64,000 nucleotides of DNA, from assembly GCF_000188035.1 (NCBI RefSeq), contig NZ_AEUY02000005.1, positions 1-64,000 on the forward strand. The letters are read 5' to 3'. This document shows, piece after piece, positions 25,195-34,658 of this stretch. This DNA is from Streptococcus pseudoporcinus LQ 940-04 (GTDB taxonomy: Bacteria > Bacillota > Bacilli > Lactobacillales > Streptococcaceae). The notes beneath the pieces were generated by a model that had not been told where the DNA came from, made no database searches, and saw nothing but the letters and a program-made list of their open reading frames with translations. Each line of letters begins with the position of its first letter. Positions within the stretch are counted from its first letter, which is position 1. The position numbers and the translations under genes are program-made.

Positions 25195-26385
25195 CTGAAT
25201 GAACAAACTTGGTTACAGCATTTAAAAGAAAAACGCTTGGCTTATGGACTATCTCAAAACCGTTTAGCTGTTGCGACTGGTATTACAAGGCAGTATCTAA
25301 GCGATATTGAAACAGGAAAAGTCAAGCCATCAGAGGATTTACAGCAGTCCCTTTGGGAAGCTCTGGAACGCTTCAATCCCGACGCTCCCCTTGAAATGCT
25401 GTTTGATTATGTAAGAATTCGCTTTCCGACAACAGACGTACAGCAGGTGGTCGAAAACATCTTACAACTGAAACTGTCCTATTTTCTTCATGAGGACTAT
25501 GGTTTCTATTCTTATTCAGAGCATTATGCTTTAGGCGACATATTCGTCCTTTGCTCCCATGAACTGGACAAAGGAGTTCTGGTGGAATTGAAAGGTCGTG
25601 GGTGCAGACAATTTGAAAGCTATCTTCTGGCACAACAAAGAAGCTGGTATGAGTTCTTTATGGACGTTTTGGTGGCTGGCGGTGTGATGAAACGCCTTGA
25701 CCTTGCCATTAACGATAAGACAGGGATTTTAAATATCCCTGTACTCACTGAAAAGTGCCAACAGGAAGAATGTATCTCCGTCTTCCGCAGTTTTAAAAGC
25801 TATCGCAGTGGCGAACTGGTACGCAAAGAGGAAAAGGAATGTATGGGAAACACCCTCTATATCGGTTCATTACAAAGTGAAGTTTATTTCTGTATCTATG
25901 AAAAGGACTACGAGCAGTACAAGAAAAATGATATTCCCATTGAAGACGCAGAAGTAAAAAACCGTTTTGAGATTCGATTGAAAAATGAGCGTGCCTATTA
26001 TGCAGTCCGTGATTTACTCGTCTATGACAATCCAGAGCATACCGCCTTTAAAATTATCAATCGGTATATCCGTTTTGTAGATAAAGACGATTCCAAACCT
26101 CGTTCTGATTGGAAACTGAATGAAGAATGGGCTTGGTTTATTGGGAACAATCGTGAACGATTAAAACTAACCACAAAACCAGAGCCTTACTCCTTCCAAA
26201 GGACGCTGAACTGGCTATCTCATCAAGTTGCCCCGACCTTAAAGGTTGCGATTAAACTTGATGAAATCAACCAGACGCAGGTTGTAAAAGACATTCTCGA
26301 CCATGCGAAACTGACAGACCGACACAAGCAGATTTTGAAGCAACAGTCAGTAAAAGAACAGGACGTGATAACAACAAAAAAATAA
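25195..26385 (+). CDS. orf20: Tn916 Orf20, MobT/Rep_trans family relaxase
   Basis: The N-terminus is a helix-turn-helix (GLSQNRLAVATGITRQYLSD) followed by the Rep_trans/RepL-like nicking domain (about residues 60-330). Orf20 is the Tn916 relaxase of the MobT class, related to rolling-circle initiators, and also helps replicate the circle. The start is uncertain: a GGAGGG at 25182-25187 points to CTG at 25195; the frame is open from TTG 25180. Confidence 0.9.
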   Translation: MNEQTWLQHLKEKRLAYGLSQNRLAVATGITRQYLSDIETGKVKPSEDLQQSLWEALERFNPDAPLEMLFDYVRIRFPTTDVQQVVENILQLKLSYFLHEDYGFYSYSEHYALGDIFVLCSHELDKGVLVELKGRGCRQFESYLLAQQRSWYEFFMDVLVAGGVMKRLDLAINDKTGILNIPVLTEKCQQEECISVFRSFKSYRSGELVRKEEKECMGNTLYIGSLQSEVYFCIYEKDYEQYKKNDIPIEDAEVKNRFEIRLKNERAYYAVRDLLVYDNPEHTAFKIINRYIRFVDKDDSKPRSDWKLNEEWAWFIGNNRERLKLTTKPEPYSFQRTLNWLSHQVAPTLKVAIKLDEINQTQVVKDILDHAKLTDRHKQILKQQSVKEQDVITTKK

Positions 26386-26427
26386 CTCAAATACAAATTC
26401 ATTGAATATAGAGAGGAGAACATTTTT

Positions 26428-26649
26428 ATGAATTTTGGACAAAACCTTTATAACTGGTTTCTATCAAACGCTCAATCACTGGTGCTTTTAGCAATCGTTG
26501 TGATTGGCTTGTATCTTGGCTTCAAGCGTGAGTTTAGCAAACTGATTGGCTTTTTAATTATTGCGATTATTGCGGTTGGCTTAGTCTTCAACGCTGCTGG
26601 AGTAAAAGACATTTTACTAGAGCTATTCAATCGCATTATTGGTGCTTAA
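26428..26649 (+). CDS. orf19: Tn916 Orf19, small TcpD-like membrane protein
   Basis: The 73-aa protein has two hydrophobic helices (residues 15-35 and 41-62: SLVLLAIVVIGLYLGF and LIGFLIIAIIAVGLVF) and a charged middle. It is the small membrane subunit at this position in Tn916, related to conjugation protein TcpD. Ribosome site AGAGAGGAG. Confidence 0.85.
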   Translation: MNFGQNLYNWFLSNAQSLVLLAIVVIGLYLGFKREFSKLIGFLIIAIIAVGLVFNAAGVKDILLELFNRIIGA

Positions 26650-26765
26650 ATAAAACCGTTCTTTTGTGGAATATAAGTGGTTTTCTTATGTTCCGCAAAG
26701 GAATGGTACACCAAACGAAGTGCGGTAGGGATTTTTGAATCTCTACAAAGAAAGGACGTGAATAT

Positions 26766-27263
26766 ATGGACGATATGCAAGTCTATATTGCGAATTTAGG
26801 CAAATACAATGAGGGCGAATTGGTCGGTGCGTGGTTTACCTTTCCCATTGACTTTGAGGAAGTCAAAGAGAAAATCGGCTTGAATGATGAATATGAGGAA
26901 TACGCCATTCATGACTACGAGTTACCCTTTACGGTTGACGAATACACTTCCATTGGCGAACTCAATCGACTATGGGAAATGGTATCGGAATTACCCGAAG
27001 AATTACAATCGGAGCTATCTGCTCTGCTCACTCATTTTTCAAGCATTGAAGAACTAAGCGAACATCAAGAGGATATTATCATTCATTCCGATTGTGATGA
27101 TATGTATGACGTGGCACGCTACTACATTGAAGAAACGGGTGCTTTAGGCGAAGTACCAGCTAGTCTTCAAAACTATATTGATTATCAAGCCTATGGTCGG
27201 GATTTAGACCTTTCAGGAACGTTTATCTCAACCAATCATGGGATTTTTGAAATCGTCTATTAA
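26766..27263 (+). CDS. ardA: Tn916 Orf18, ArdA antirestriction protein
   Basis: The 165-aa acidic protein begins MDDMQVYIANLGKYNEGELV and has the ArdA pattern YIADLGKYNEG...W and the tail ELVIEETG...GLDLSGTF-like (here YIEETGALGEVPASLQNYID, then YGRDLDLSGTF). ArdA mimics B-form DNA and blocks type I restriction, protecting the element on entry into a new host. About 20 percent Asp+Glu fits this. Confidence 0.92.
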   Translation: MDDMQVYIANLGKYNEGELVGAWFTFPIDFEEVKEKIGLNDEYEEYAIHDYELPFTVDEYTSIGELNRLWEMVSELPEELQSELSALLTHFSSIEELSEHQEDIIIHSDCDDMYDVARYYIEETGALGEVPASLQNYIDYQAYGRDLDLSGTFISTNHGIFEIVY

Positions 27264-27351
27264 ATCTGTCGGTACATTACTACTGGCAGATTTTCTATTT
27301 TACGGGGTGGCTCAATCAGCTACCCCTATTTTTTATGAAAGGATTGATTAC

Positions 27352-27744
27352 ATGAAGAAAATACGAAGCTATACCAGTATCTGGTCTGTGGAAAAGGTAC
27401 TGTATTCTATCAATGATTTTAGACTTCCGTTTCCCATAACCTTTACGCAAATGACATGGTTTGTCGTGTCACTCTTTGCAGTGATGATACTTGGCAACTT
27501 GCCCCCTCTTTCCATGATAGAGGGAGCATTTCTCAAATACTTTGGGATTCCTGTGGCTTTCACATGGTTTATGTCTACAAAAACTTTTGATGGTAAAAAG
27601 CCTTATGGATTTTTGAAGTCTGTCATTGCTTATGCACTGCGACCAAAGCTGACCTATGCAGGAAAAAAAGTAACGCTTGGCAGAAACCAGCCACAAGAAG
27701 CCATTACAGCAGTTAGGAGTGAATTTTATGGCATATCCAATTAA
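27352..27744 (+). CDS. orf17: Tn916 Orf17, TcpE family membrane protein
   Basis: The start at 27352 is chosen because AAAGGA lies before it and the family begins MKKIRSYTSIWSVEKVLYSI; the frame is open from 27238, overlapping ardA. The 130-aa protein has two to three membrane helices (MTWFVVSLFAVMILG, FGIPVAFTWFMST) and a basic C-terminus. TcpE is a membrane part of the Tn916/pCW3 secretion channel, equivalent to PrgI/VirB3. Confidence 0.85.
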   Translation: MKKIRSYTSIWSVEKVLYSINDFRLPFPITFTQMTWFVVSLFAVMILGNLPPLSMIEGAFLKYFGIPVAFTWFMSTKTFDGKKPYGFLKSVIAYALRPKLTYAGKKVTLGRNQPQEAITAVRSEFYGISN

Positions 27745-30175
27745 ATACATTGAAAACAATCTCGTCTGGAATAAAGACGGGGAATGTTATGCTTACTATG
27801 AGCTTGTTCCTTACAATTACTCATTTCTAAGTCCAGAACAGAAAATACAAGTGCATGATTCTTTCAGACAGCTTATCGCACAAAATCGTGATGGCAAAAT
27901 TCATGCTTTACAAATCAGTACAGAATCCAGCATACGTTCTGCACAAGAGCGTTCCAAAAATGAAGTCACTGGCAAGCTCAAAGCGGTTGCCTATGACAAA
28001 ATCGACCAACAGACAGACGCTTTAATATCCATGATTGGCGAAAATCAAGTGAACTACCGTTTCTTTATCGGCTTTAAGTTGCTTCTCAACGATCAGGAGT
28101 TTTCTATGAAAAGTCTTACCGTTGAAGCAAAAAATGCTTTGTCTGATTTTGTCTATGATGTGAACCATAAGCTGATGGGCGATTTTGTTAGTATGAGTAA
28201 TGATGAAATCCTGCGTTTTCAGAAGATGGAAAAGCTCTTAGAAAATAAAATCTCTCGTCGTTTCAAAATCCGCAGGTTAGATAAGGACGACTTCGGCTAT
28301 CTGATTGAACACCTTTACGGACAGACAGGCACTGCCTATGAAGAGTATGAGTACCATCTATCAAAGAAAAAGCTGGATAATGAAACGCTGATTAAATACT
28401 ATGACTTGATTAAGCCTACTCGCTGTTTGGTGGAAGAAAAACAGCGATATTTGAAAATCCAGCAGGAAGATGAAACCGTCTATGTAGCTTACTTTACCAT
28501 TAACAGCATTGTCGGAGAACTGGACTTCCCGTCCTCTGAAATCTTCTACTACCAGCAACAGCAATTTACATTCCCGATTGATACGTCAATGAATGTGGAA
28601 ATTGTAGCGAATCGTAAAGCCCTATCTACTGTCCGCAATAAAAAGAAAGAACTGAAAGACTTGGATAACCACGCTTGGCAAAGTGATAATGAAACCAGCT
28701 CCAATGTGGCGGAAGCTCTGGAAAGTGTGAATGAGCTGGAAACCAATTTAGACCAAAGCAAGGAATCTATGTACAAGCTGTCTTATGTGGTAAGGGTATC
28801 AGCAAATGATCTTGACGAACTCAAACGTCGTTGTAATGAAGTGAAAGATTTTTATGACGATTTAAGCGTAAAACTGGTACGACCATTTGGGGATATGCTC
28901 GGCTTACATGAAGAATTTTTACCTGCCAGCAAGCGTTATATGAATGATTATATTCAATACGTGACCTCTGATTTCCTCGCTGGTTTAGGTTTTGGTGCTA
29001 CTCAAATGCTGGGGGAAAATGAGGGGATTTATGTTGGCTACAGCTTAGATACTGGACGCAATGTCTATCTGAAACCTGCTCTTGCCAGTCAAGGGGTTAA
29101 GGGTTCAGTAACCAATGCGTTAGCGTCGGCTTTTGTTGGTTCGCTGGGTGGTGGTAAATCCTTTGCGAATAACCTTATCGTCTATTATGCGGTGCTTTAT
29201 GGGGCACAAGCAGTGATTGTAGACCCAAAAGCAGAACGTGGCAGATGGAAAGAAACCTTGCCAGAGATTTCCCATGAAATCAATATCGTCACTCTGACTT
29301 CTGATGAGAAAAACAAAGGCTTACTTGACCCTTATGTGATTATGAAAAATCCCAAAGATTCTGAATCACTGGCTATTGATATTCTGACATTCCTTACGGG
29401 GATTTCCTCTCGTGATGGGGAACGCTTCCCAATCCTTAGAAAAGCCATTCGTGCAGTAACCAATAGTGAAGTACGAGGGTTGATGAAAGTGATTGAGGAA
29501 TTACGGGTTGAGAATACGCCACTAAGTACCAGTATAGCCGACCATATCGAAAGTTTTACAGACTATGACTTTGCACATTTATTATTCAGTAATGGTTATG
29601 TGGAGCAGTCTATCAGCTTAGAAAAACAACTGAACATTATACAGGTTGCGGACTTGGTACTTCCCGACAAGGAAACTTCCTTTGAGGAATATACCACTAT
29701 GGAGCTTTTATCCGTTGCTATGCTGATTGTCATTAGTACCTTTGCTTTAGACTTTATCCATACAGACCGAAGCATTTTCAAGATTGTAGATTTAGACGAA
29801 GCATGGAGCTTTTTACAGGTAGCACAAGGAAAAACACTATCTATGAAGCTGGTTCGGGCTGGTCGTGCTATGAACGCTGGGGTATATTTCGTGACCCAAA
29901 ATACAGACGACCTCTTAGATGAAAAACTGAAAAATAACCTCGGCTTAAAATTTGCATTTCGTTCCACTGACCTTAACGAGATTAAAAAGACCTTAGCCTT
30001 TTTTGGTGTAGACCCAGAGGACGAAAACAATCAGAAGCGATTGCGTGATTTGGAAAACGGGCAATGCCTTATCAGTGATTTATATGGTCGTGTCGGTGTG
30101 ATACAGTTCCACCCTGTATTTGAAGAACTGCTCCATGCCTTTGATACCAGACCACCTGTGCGAAAAGAGGTGTAA
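27728..30175 (+). CDS. orf16: Tn916 Orf16, VirB4-like secretion ATPase (TcpF/ConE type)
   Basis: The start is set at ATG 27728 behind TTAGGAG, giving 815 aa starting MAYPIKYIENNLVWNKDGEC. The C-terminal half carries Walker A GSLGGGKSF, the Walker B region SIFKIVDLDEAWSFLQ and the FVTQNTDDLL motif. It is the motor ATPase of the Tn916 type IV secretion system, at the cytoplasmic face of the membrane. It overlaps Orf17 by 17 nt. Confidence 0.93.
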   Translation: MAYPIKYIENNLVWNKDGECYAYYELVPYNYSFLSPEQKIQVHDSFRQLIAQNRDGKIHALQISTESSIRSAQERSKNEVTGKLKAVAYDKIDQQTDALISMIGENQVNYRFFIGFKLLLNDQEFSMKSLTVEAKNALSDFVYDVNHKLMGDFVSMSNDEILRFQKMEKLLENKISRRFKIRRLDKDDFGYLIEHLYGQTGTAYEEYEYHLSKKKLDNETLIKYYDLIKPTRCLVEEKQRYLKIQQEDETVYVAYFTINSIVGELDFPSSEIFYYQQQQFTFPIDTSMNVEIVANRKALSTVRNKKKELKDLDNHAWQSDNETSSNVAEALESVNELETNLDQSKESMYKLSYVVRVSANDLDELKRRCNEVKDFYDDLSVKLVRPFGDMLGLHEEFLPASKRYMNDYIQYVTSDFLAGLGFGATQMLGENEGIYVGYSLDTGRNVYLKPALASQGVKGSVTNALASAFVGSLGGGKSFANNLIVYYAVLYGAQAVIVDPKAERGRWKETLPEISHEINIVTLTSDEKNKGLLDPYVIMKNPKDSESLAIDILTFLTGISSRDGERFPILRKAIRAVTNSEVRGLMKVIEELRVENTPLSTSIADHIESFTDYDFAHLLFSNGYVEQSISLEKQLNIIQVADLVLPDKETSFEEYTTMELLSVAMLIVISTFALDFIHTDRSIFKIVDLDEAWSFLQVAQGKTLSMKLVRAGRAMNAGVYFVTQNTDDLLDEKLKNNLGLKFAFRSTDLNEIKKTLAFFGVDPEDENNQKRLRDLENGQCLISDLYGRVGVIQFHPVFEELLHAFDTRPPVRKEV

Positions 30176-30177
30176 AT

Positions 30178-32355
30178 GTGAAACCATCAATAGTAAACAG
30201 AATAAAATCAAACTGGACGCTGAAACGTCTAGGTAAAGTGGCAATGACAGTGGCTTTCACACTTGTGATTGCCATTTTTCTTTTAGCCATGCTGGGAACG
30301 GTGGTTCAAGCTGCGGGCTTGGTAGATGATACGGTCAATGTGGCAAATGAATACAGCCGATACCCACTTGAAAACTATCAACTGGATTTTTATGTGGATA
30401 ATAGCTGGGGCTGGCTTCCGTGGAACTGGTCGGACGGGATTGGAAAACAGGTCATGTATGGACTATATGCCATTACCAATTTTATTTGGACAATCAGTTT
30501 GTATGTTTCCAATGCGACAGGTTACTTAGTACAGGAAGCCTATTCCTTAGACTTCATTTCCGCTACAGCAGATTCCATTGGTAAGAATATGCAGACCTTA
30601 GCTGGTGTGAGTGCAAACGGATTTTCAACAGAGGGTTTCTATGTTGGATTCCTCTTACTCTTGATTTTGGTTCTTGGGGTTTATGTTGCCTATACGGGAC
30701 TGATAAAGAGAGAAACCACAAAGGCAATTCATGCCATTATGAATTTTGTGCTGGTGTTTATCCTATCGGCTTCCTTTATTGCCTACGCTCCCGACTACAT
30801 TAAAAAAATCAATGACTTTTCATCAGACATCAGTAATGCCAGTTTATCACTTGGCACGAAGATTGTCATGCCCCATTCCGATAGTCAAGGCAAGGACAGC
30901 GTGGACTTAATCAGAGATAGCCTGTTTTCCATACAGGTTCAGCAACCGTGGCTACTGCTTCAATACAACAGTTCAGACATTGAAAGTATCGGTATTGACC
31001 GTGTGGAAAGCCTGCTCTCCACCAGCCCAGATTCCAACAATGGCGAAGACAGAGAAAAAATTGTTGCGGAAGAAATTGAAGACAGAAGCAATACCAATCT
31101 AACCATTACAAAGACCATTAACCGTTTAGGTACAGTCTTCTTCCTATTTGTCTTCAATATTGGGATTTCCATATTTGTATTCCTATTAACAGGAATCATG
31201 ATTTTCTCGCAGGTACTTTTTATCATCTATGCTATGTTTCTGCCTGTGAGCTTTATTTTAAGCATGATTCCATCATTTGATGGTATGTCAAAACGAGCCA
31301 TAACAAAGCTCTTTAATACCATTTTGACACGAGCTGGAATCACATTGATTATTACGACAGCATTTAGTATTTCAACCATGCTCTATACCTTATCGGCTGG
31401 TTATCCGTTCTTTTTGATTGCTTTTCTACAGATTGTGACCTTTGCAGGAATCTACTTCAAGCTGGGCGATTTAATGAGTATGTTTTCTCTACAGAGTAAC
31501 GATTCTCAAAGTGTGGGAAGTCGTGTGATGAGAAAACCTCGTATGCTTATGCACGCTCACATGCACCGTCTACAGCGGAAACTTGGACGTTCCATGACTA
31601 CTCTAGGGGCTGGGTCTGCCATTGTTACAGGTAAAAAAGGACAGTCGGGTTCGGGGAGTTCTGCAAGGACACAAGCAGATCACTCCCGACCAGACGGAAA
31701 GGAAAAATCAACACTTGGAAAACGTATCGGTCAAACCATCGGTACAGTAGCTGATACCAAAGACAGAATGGTAGACACTGCTAGTGGTTTGAAAGAACAG
31801 GTTAAAGATTTGCCGACCAATGCAAGATATGCAGTATATCAAGGAAAATCCAAAGTAAAAGAGAATGTCCGTGATTTAACCAGTAGTATTTCTCAAACCA
31901 AAGCGGACAGAGCCAGTGGACGCAAGGAACAGCAGGAACAAAGGCGAAAAACCATTGCGAAGCGTCGCTCTGAAATGGAACAGGTCAAACAGAAAAAACA
32001 GCCTGCTTCTTCTGTTCATGAAAGACCGACTACAAGACAAGAACAATATCATGATGAACAGACCTCAAAACAGTCTAATATTCAGACTTCATATAAGGAA
32101 TCTCAACAAGCCAAACAAGAGCGTCCAGCAGTTAAGTCCGATTTTTCAAGTCCAAAAGTGGAACGCCAAGGCAATACCGTTCAAGAAAAAACCGTTCAAA
32201 AGCCAGCAACTTCAACCACTACAGCAGATAGAACTTCACAACGTCCAATCACAAAAGAACGTCCGTCTACTGTTCAAAGAGTACCACTACAAAATACAAG
32301 AAGTAGACCACCAATCAAAACCGCCACCATTAAGAAAGTCGGTAAGAAACCATGA
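30178..32355 (+). CDS. orf15: Tn916 Orf15, TcpH/VirB6-like channel protein
   Basis: The 725-aa protein has an N-terminal helix (about residues 22-45), a further set of five to six helices up to about 440, and a long hydrophilic tail rich in K, Q, T and R (about 460-725). This matches the membrane-spanning channel subunit of Tn916. The start GTG at 30178 follows AAGAGGTG. It overlaps Orf14 by 4 nt. Confidence 0.92.
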   Translation: MKPSIVNRIKSNWTLKRLGKVAMTVAFTLVIAIFLLAMLGTVVQAAGLVDDTVNVANEYSRYPLENYQLDFYVDNSWGWLPWNWSDGIGKQVMYGLYAITNFIWTISLYVSNATGYLVQEAYSLDFISATADSIGKNMQTLAGVSANGFSTEGFYVGFLLLLILVLGVYVAYTGLIKRETTKAIHAIMNFVLVFILSASFIAYAPDYIKKINDFSSDISNASLSLGTKIVMPHSDSQGKDSVDLIRDSLFSIQVQQPWLLLQYNSSDIESIGIDRVESLLSTSPDSNNGEDREKIVAEEIEDRSNTNLTITKTINRLGTVFFLFVFNIGISIFVFLLTGIMIFSQVLFIIYAMFLPVSFILSMIPSFDGMSKRAITKLFNTILTRAGITLIITTAFSISTMLYTLSAGYPFFLIAFLQIVTFAGIYFKLGDLMSMFSLQSNDSQSVGSRVMRKPRMLMHAHMHRLQRKLGRSMTTLGAGSAIVTGKKGQSGSGSSARTQADHSRPDGKEKSTLGKRIGQTIGTVADTKDRMVDTASGLKEQVKDLPTNARYAVYQGKSKVKENVRDLTSSISQTKADRASGRKEQQEQRRKTIAKRRSEMEQVKQKKQPASSVHERPTTRQEQYHDEQTSKQSNIQTSYKESQQAKQERPAVKSDFSSPKVERQGNTVQEKTVQKPATSTTTADRTSQRPITKERPSTVQRVPLQNTRSRPPIKTATIKKVGKKP

Positions 32356-33353
32356 AGTTGAAAACTTTAGTGATTGGTGGTTCTGGATTATTCTTGATGG
32401 TCTTCTCACTGCTTCTGTTTGTTGCCATTTTATTTTCAGATGAACAGGACAGCGGAATTTCCAATATTCATTATGGAGGTGTGAATGTTTCCGCAGAAGT
32501 GCTGGCTCATAAGCCTATGGTAGAAAAATATGCCAAAGAATATGGCGTTGAAGAATATGTCAACATACTTCTTGCGATTATACAGGTGGAATCGGGCGGT
32601 ACTGCGGAAGATGTTATGCAGTCCTCGGAATCCCTCGGTCTTCCACCTAATTCATTGAGTACAGAAGAATCCATTAAGCAAGGTGTGAAGTATTTCAGTG
32701 AATTATTAGCCAGTAGCGAAAGGCTCAGTGTAGATTTAGAATCGGTTATCCAGTCCTACAATTATGGTGGTGGTTTCTTAGGGTATGTGGCTAATCGTGG
32801 AAATAAATATACCTTTGAACTGGCTCAAAGTTTCTCAAAAGAGTATTCAGGTGGCGAAAAAGTGTCTTACCCCAATCCCATAGCCATACCTATCAATGGG
32901 GGCTGGCGATACAACTATGGCAATATGTTTTATGTGCAACTGGTAACGCAGTATCTTGTCACAACAGAGTTTGATGATGATACGGTACAAGCCATCATGG
33001 ACGAAGCACTGAAATATGAGGGCTGGCGATACGTTTACGGTGGAGCTTCCCCGACTACTTCTTTTGATTGTAGCGGACTGACACAATGGACGTATGGAAA
33101 AGCTGGAATTAACTTACCACGAACCGCACAACAGCAATATGATGTGACCCAGCATATCCCACTATCGGAAGCACAAGCTGGCGATTTGGTTTTCTTTCAT
33201 TCTACCTATAACGCTGGCTCTTATATTACTCATGTTGGGATATACCTTGGCAATAACCGTATGTTTCATGCAGGCGACCCAATCGGTTATGCCGACTTAA
33301 CAAGCCCCTACTGGCAACAGCATTTAGTGGGAGCAGGACGAATCAAACAATGA
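32352..33353 (+). CDS. orf14: Tn916 Orf14, CwlT-like bifunctional cell-wall hydrolase
   Basis: The 333-aa protein starts with a membrane anchor (about residues 6-28), then a lysozyme-like domain (about 45-165; LLAIIQVESGG holds the likely catalytic Glu), then an NlpC/P60 domain (about 215-333) with catalytic Cys in SFDCSGLTQW and His in ITHVGIYLG. It opens peptidoglycan for the conjugation channel. It overlaps both neighbours by 4 nt. Confidence 0.94.
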   Translation: MKLKTLVIGGSGLFLMVFSLLLFVAILFSDEQDSGISNIHYGGVNVSAEVLAHKPMVEKYAKEYGVEEYVNILLAIIQVESGGTAEDVMQSSESLGLPPNSLSTEESIKQGVKYFSELLASSERLSVDLESVIQSYNYGGGFLGYVANRGNKYTFELAQSFSKEYSGGEKVSYPNPIAIPINGGWRYNYGNMFYVQLVTQYLVTTEFDDDTVQAIMDEALKYEGWRYVYGGASPTTSFDCSGLTQWTYGKAGINLPRTAQQQYDVTQHIPLSEAQAGDLVFFHSTYNAGSYITHVGIYLGNNRMFHAGDPIGYADLTSPYWQQHLVGAGRIKQ

Positions 33354-33367
33354 GAAAGGAAGATTTA

Positions 33368-34282
33368 ATGATGAAATTTAGAAAAAATCAGAATAAAGAA
33401 AAACAGATACCAAAGGAAAAGAAACCTCGTGTCTATAAGGTCAATCCTCATAAAAAGGTTGTGATTGCCTTGTGGGTACTTTTAGGGCTTAGTTTCAGCT
33501 TTGCGATATTCAAGCACTTTACAGCTATAGATACTCATACTATTCACGAAACAACTATCATAGAAAAGGAATACGTTGATACTCATCATGTAGAAAATTT
33601 TGTAGAGAACTTTGCGAAAGTCTACTATTCATGGGAGCAATCCGATAAGTCCATTGATAATCGAATGGAAAGTCTAAAAGGCTATCTGACAGATGAACTT
33701 CAAGCTCTCAATGTTGATACAGTACGCAAAGATATTCCTGTATCGTCTTCTGTAAGAGGATTTCAGATATGGACGGTAGAGCCAACTGGCGACAATGAGT
33801 TTAATGTAACCTACAGTGTAGACCAGCTCATTACAGAGGGAGAAAATACAAAGACCGTCCACTCTGCTTATATAGTGAGTGTCTATGTAGATGGTTCTGG
33901 AAATATGGTACTGGTTAAGAATCCGACCATTACCAACATACCTAAGAAATCAAGTTATAAACCAAAAGCCATTGAAAGTGAGGGGACGGTTGATTCCATT
34001 ACAACCAATGAAATCAATGAGTTTTTAACGACGTTCTTCAAGCTCTATCCTACAGCGACAGCCAGTGAACTTTCCTACTATGTGAATGACGGGATATTAA
34101 AACCAATCGGAAAAGAGTACATCTTTCAAGAACTGGTAAATCCTATTCACAATCGTAAGGATAATCAAGTCACGGTATCGCTGACAGTGGAGTATATCGA
34201 CCAGCAGACCAAAGCAACGCAGGTATCTCAATTTGATTTGGTACTTGAAAAGAACGGGAGTAATTGGAAGATTGTAAAATAA
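33368..34282 (+). CDS. orf13: Tn916 Orf13, TcpC-like channel protein
   Basis: The start is placed at ATG 33368 after AAAGGAAG; the frame is open from 33350. The protein has a charged N-terminus, one transmembrane helix (VVIALWVLLGLSFSFAIF) and two NTF2-like extracytoplasmic domains, as in TcpC/ConG (VirB8 relatives). It is essential for Tn916 transfer in the family. It is the last transfer gene before the tet(M) promoter region. Confidence 0.92.
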   Translation: MMKFRKNQNKEKQIPKEKKPRVYKVNPHKKVVIALWVLLGLSFSFAIFKHFTAIDTHTIHETTIIEKEYVDTHHVENFVENFAKVYYSWEQSDKSIDNRMESLKGYLTDELQALNVDTVRKDIPVSSSVRGFQIWTVEPTGDNEFNVTYSVDQLITEGENTKTVHSAYIVSVYVDGSGNMVLVKNPTITNIPKKSSYKPKAIESEGTVDSITTNEINEFLTTFFKLYPTATASELSYYVNDGILKPIGKEYIFQELVNPIHNRKDNQVTVSLTVEYIDQQTKATQVSQFDLVLEKNGSNWKIVK

Positions 34283-34351
34283 CAAATATTGGTACATGAT
34301 TACAGATACTTTGTAATCATGTACTCTTTTTGATAAAAAATTGGAGATTCC

Positions 34352-34380
34352 TTGACAAATATGCTCTTACGTGCTATTAT
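34352..34380 (+). promoter_or_regulatory. tet(M) promoter
   Basis: TTGACA at 34352-34357 and TATTAT at 34375-34380, separated by 17 nt, lie 177 nt before the leader ORF orf12. This is a near-consensus promoter and the known start of tet(M) transcription in Tn916. Confidence 0.9.
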
Positions 34381-34411
34381 TTAAGTGACTATTTAAAAGG
34401 AGTTAATAAAT

Positions 34412-34518
34412 ATGCGGCAAGGTATTCTTAAATAAACTGTCAATTTGATAGCGGGAACAAATAATTAGATGTCCTTTTTTAGGAGGGCTTAGTTTTTTGT
34501 ACCCAGTTTAAGAATACC
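34412..34518 (+). promoter_or_regulatory. tet(M) leader: 7-aa mini-ORF and long inverted repeat
   Basis: A good AAAGGAG precedes an ATG (34412) for a 7-codon peptide MRQGILK ending in TAA at 34435. Its end overlaps the left arm of an inverted repeat GGTATTCTTAAATAAACTG (34421-34439) matched by CAGTTTAAGAATACC (34504-34518). Translation of the mini-ORF would control folding of this arm. It is part of the tet(M) attenuation leader. Confidence 0.65.
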
Positions 34519-34556
34519 TTTATCATGTGATTCTAAAGTATCCAGAGAATATCTGT

Positions 34557-34643
34557 ATGCTTTGTATACCTATGGTTATGCATAAAAATCCCAGTGATAA
34601 AAGTATTTATCACTGGGATTTTTATGCCCTTTTGGGTTTTTGA
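34557..34643 (+). CDS. orf12: orf12, tet(M) leader peptide (28 aa)
   Basis: ATG 34557 to TGA 34643 encodes MLCIPMVMHKNPSDKSIYHW, then DFYALLGF. The stop lies just before the tet(M) ribosome site, and the coding region contains the attenuator hairpin. In Tn916, tetracycline-stalled, charged-tRNA-replete ribosomes moving through orf12 prevent terminator formation and raise tet(M) expression. I recall Met at position 4 in Tn916; here it is Ile. Confidence 0.85.
   Translation: MLCIPMVMHKNPSDKSIYHWDFYALLGF
34581..34626 (+). terminator. tet(M) attenuator hairpin
   Basis: A perfect 21-bp inverted repeat (34581-34601 and 34606-34626) with loop AGTA and core AAATCCCAGTGATAAA. It lies inside orf12 and ends in a T-rich arm, acting as terminator unless ribosomes cover it. 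Confidence 0.85.
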
Positions 34644-34658
34644 ATGGAGGAAAATCAC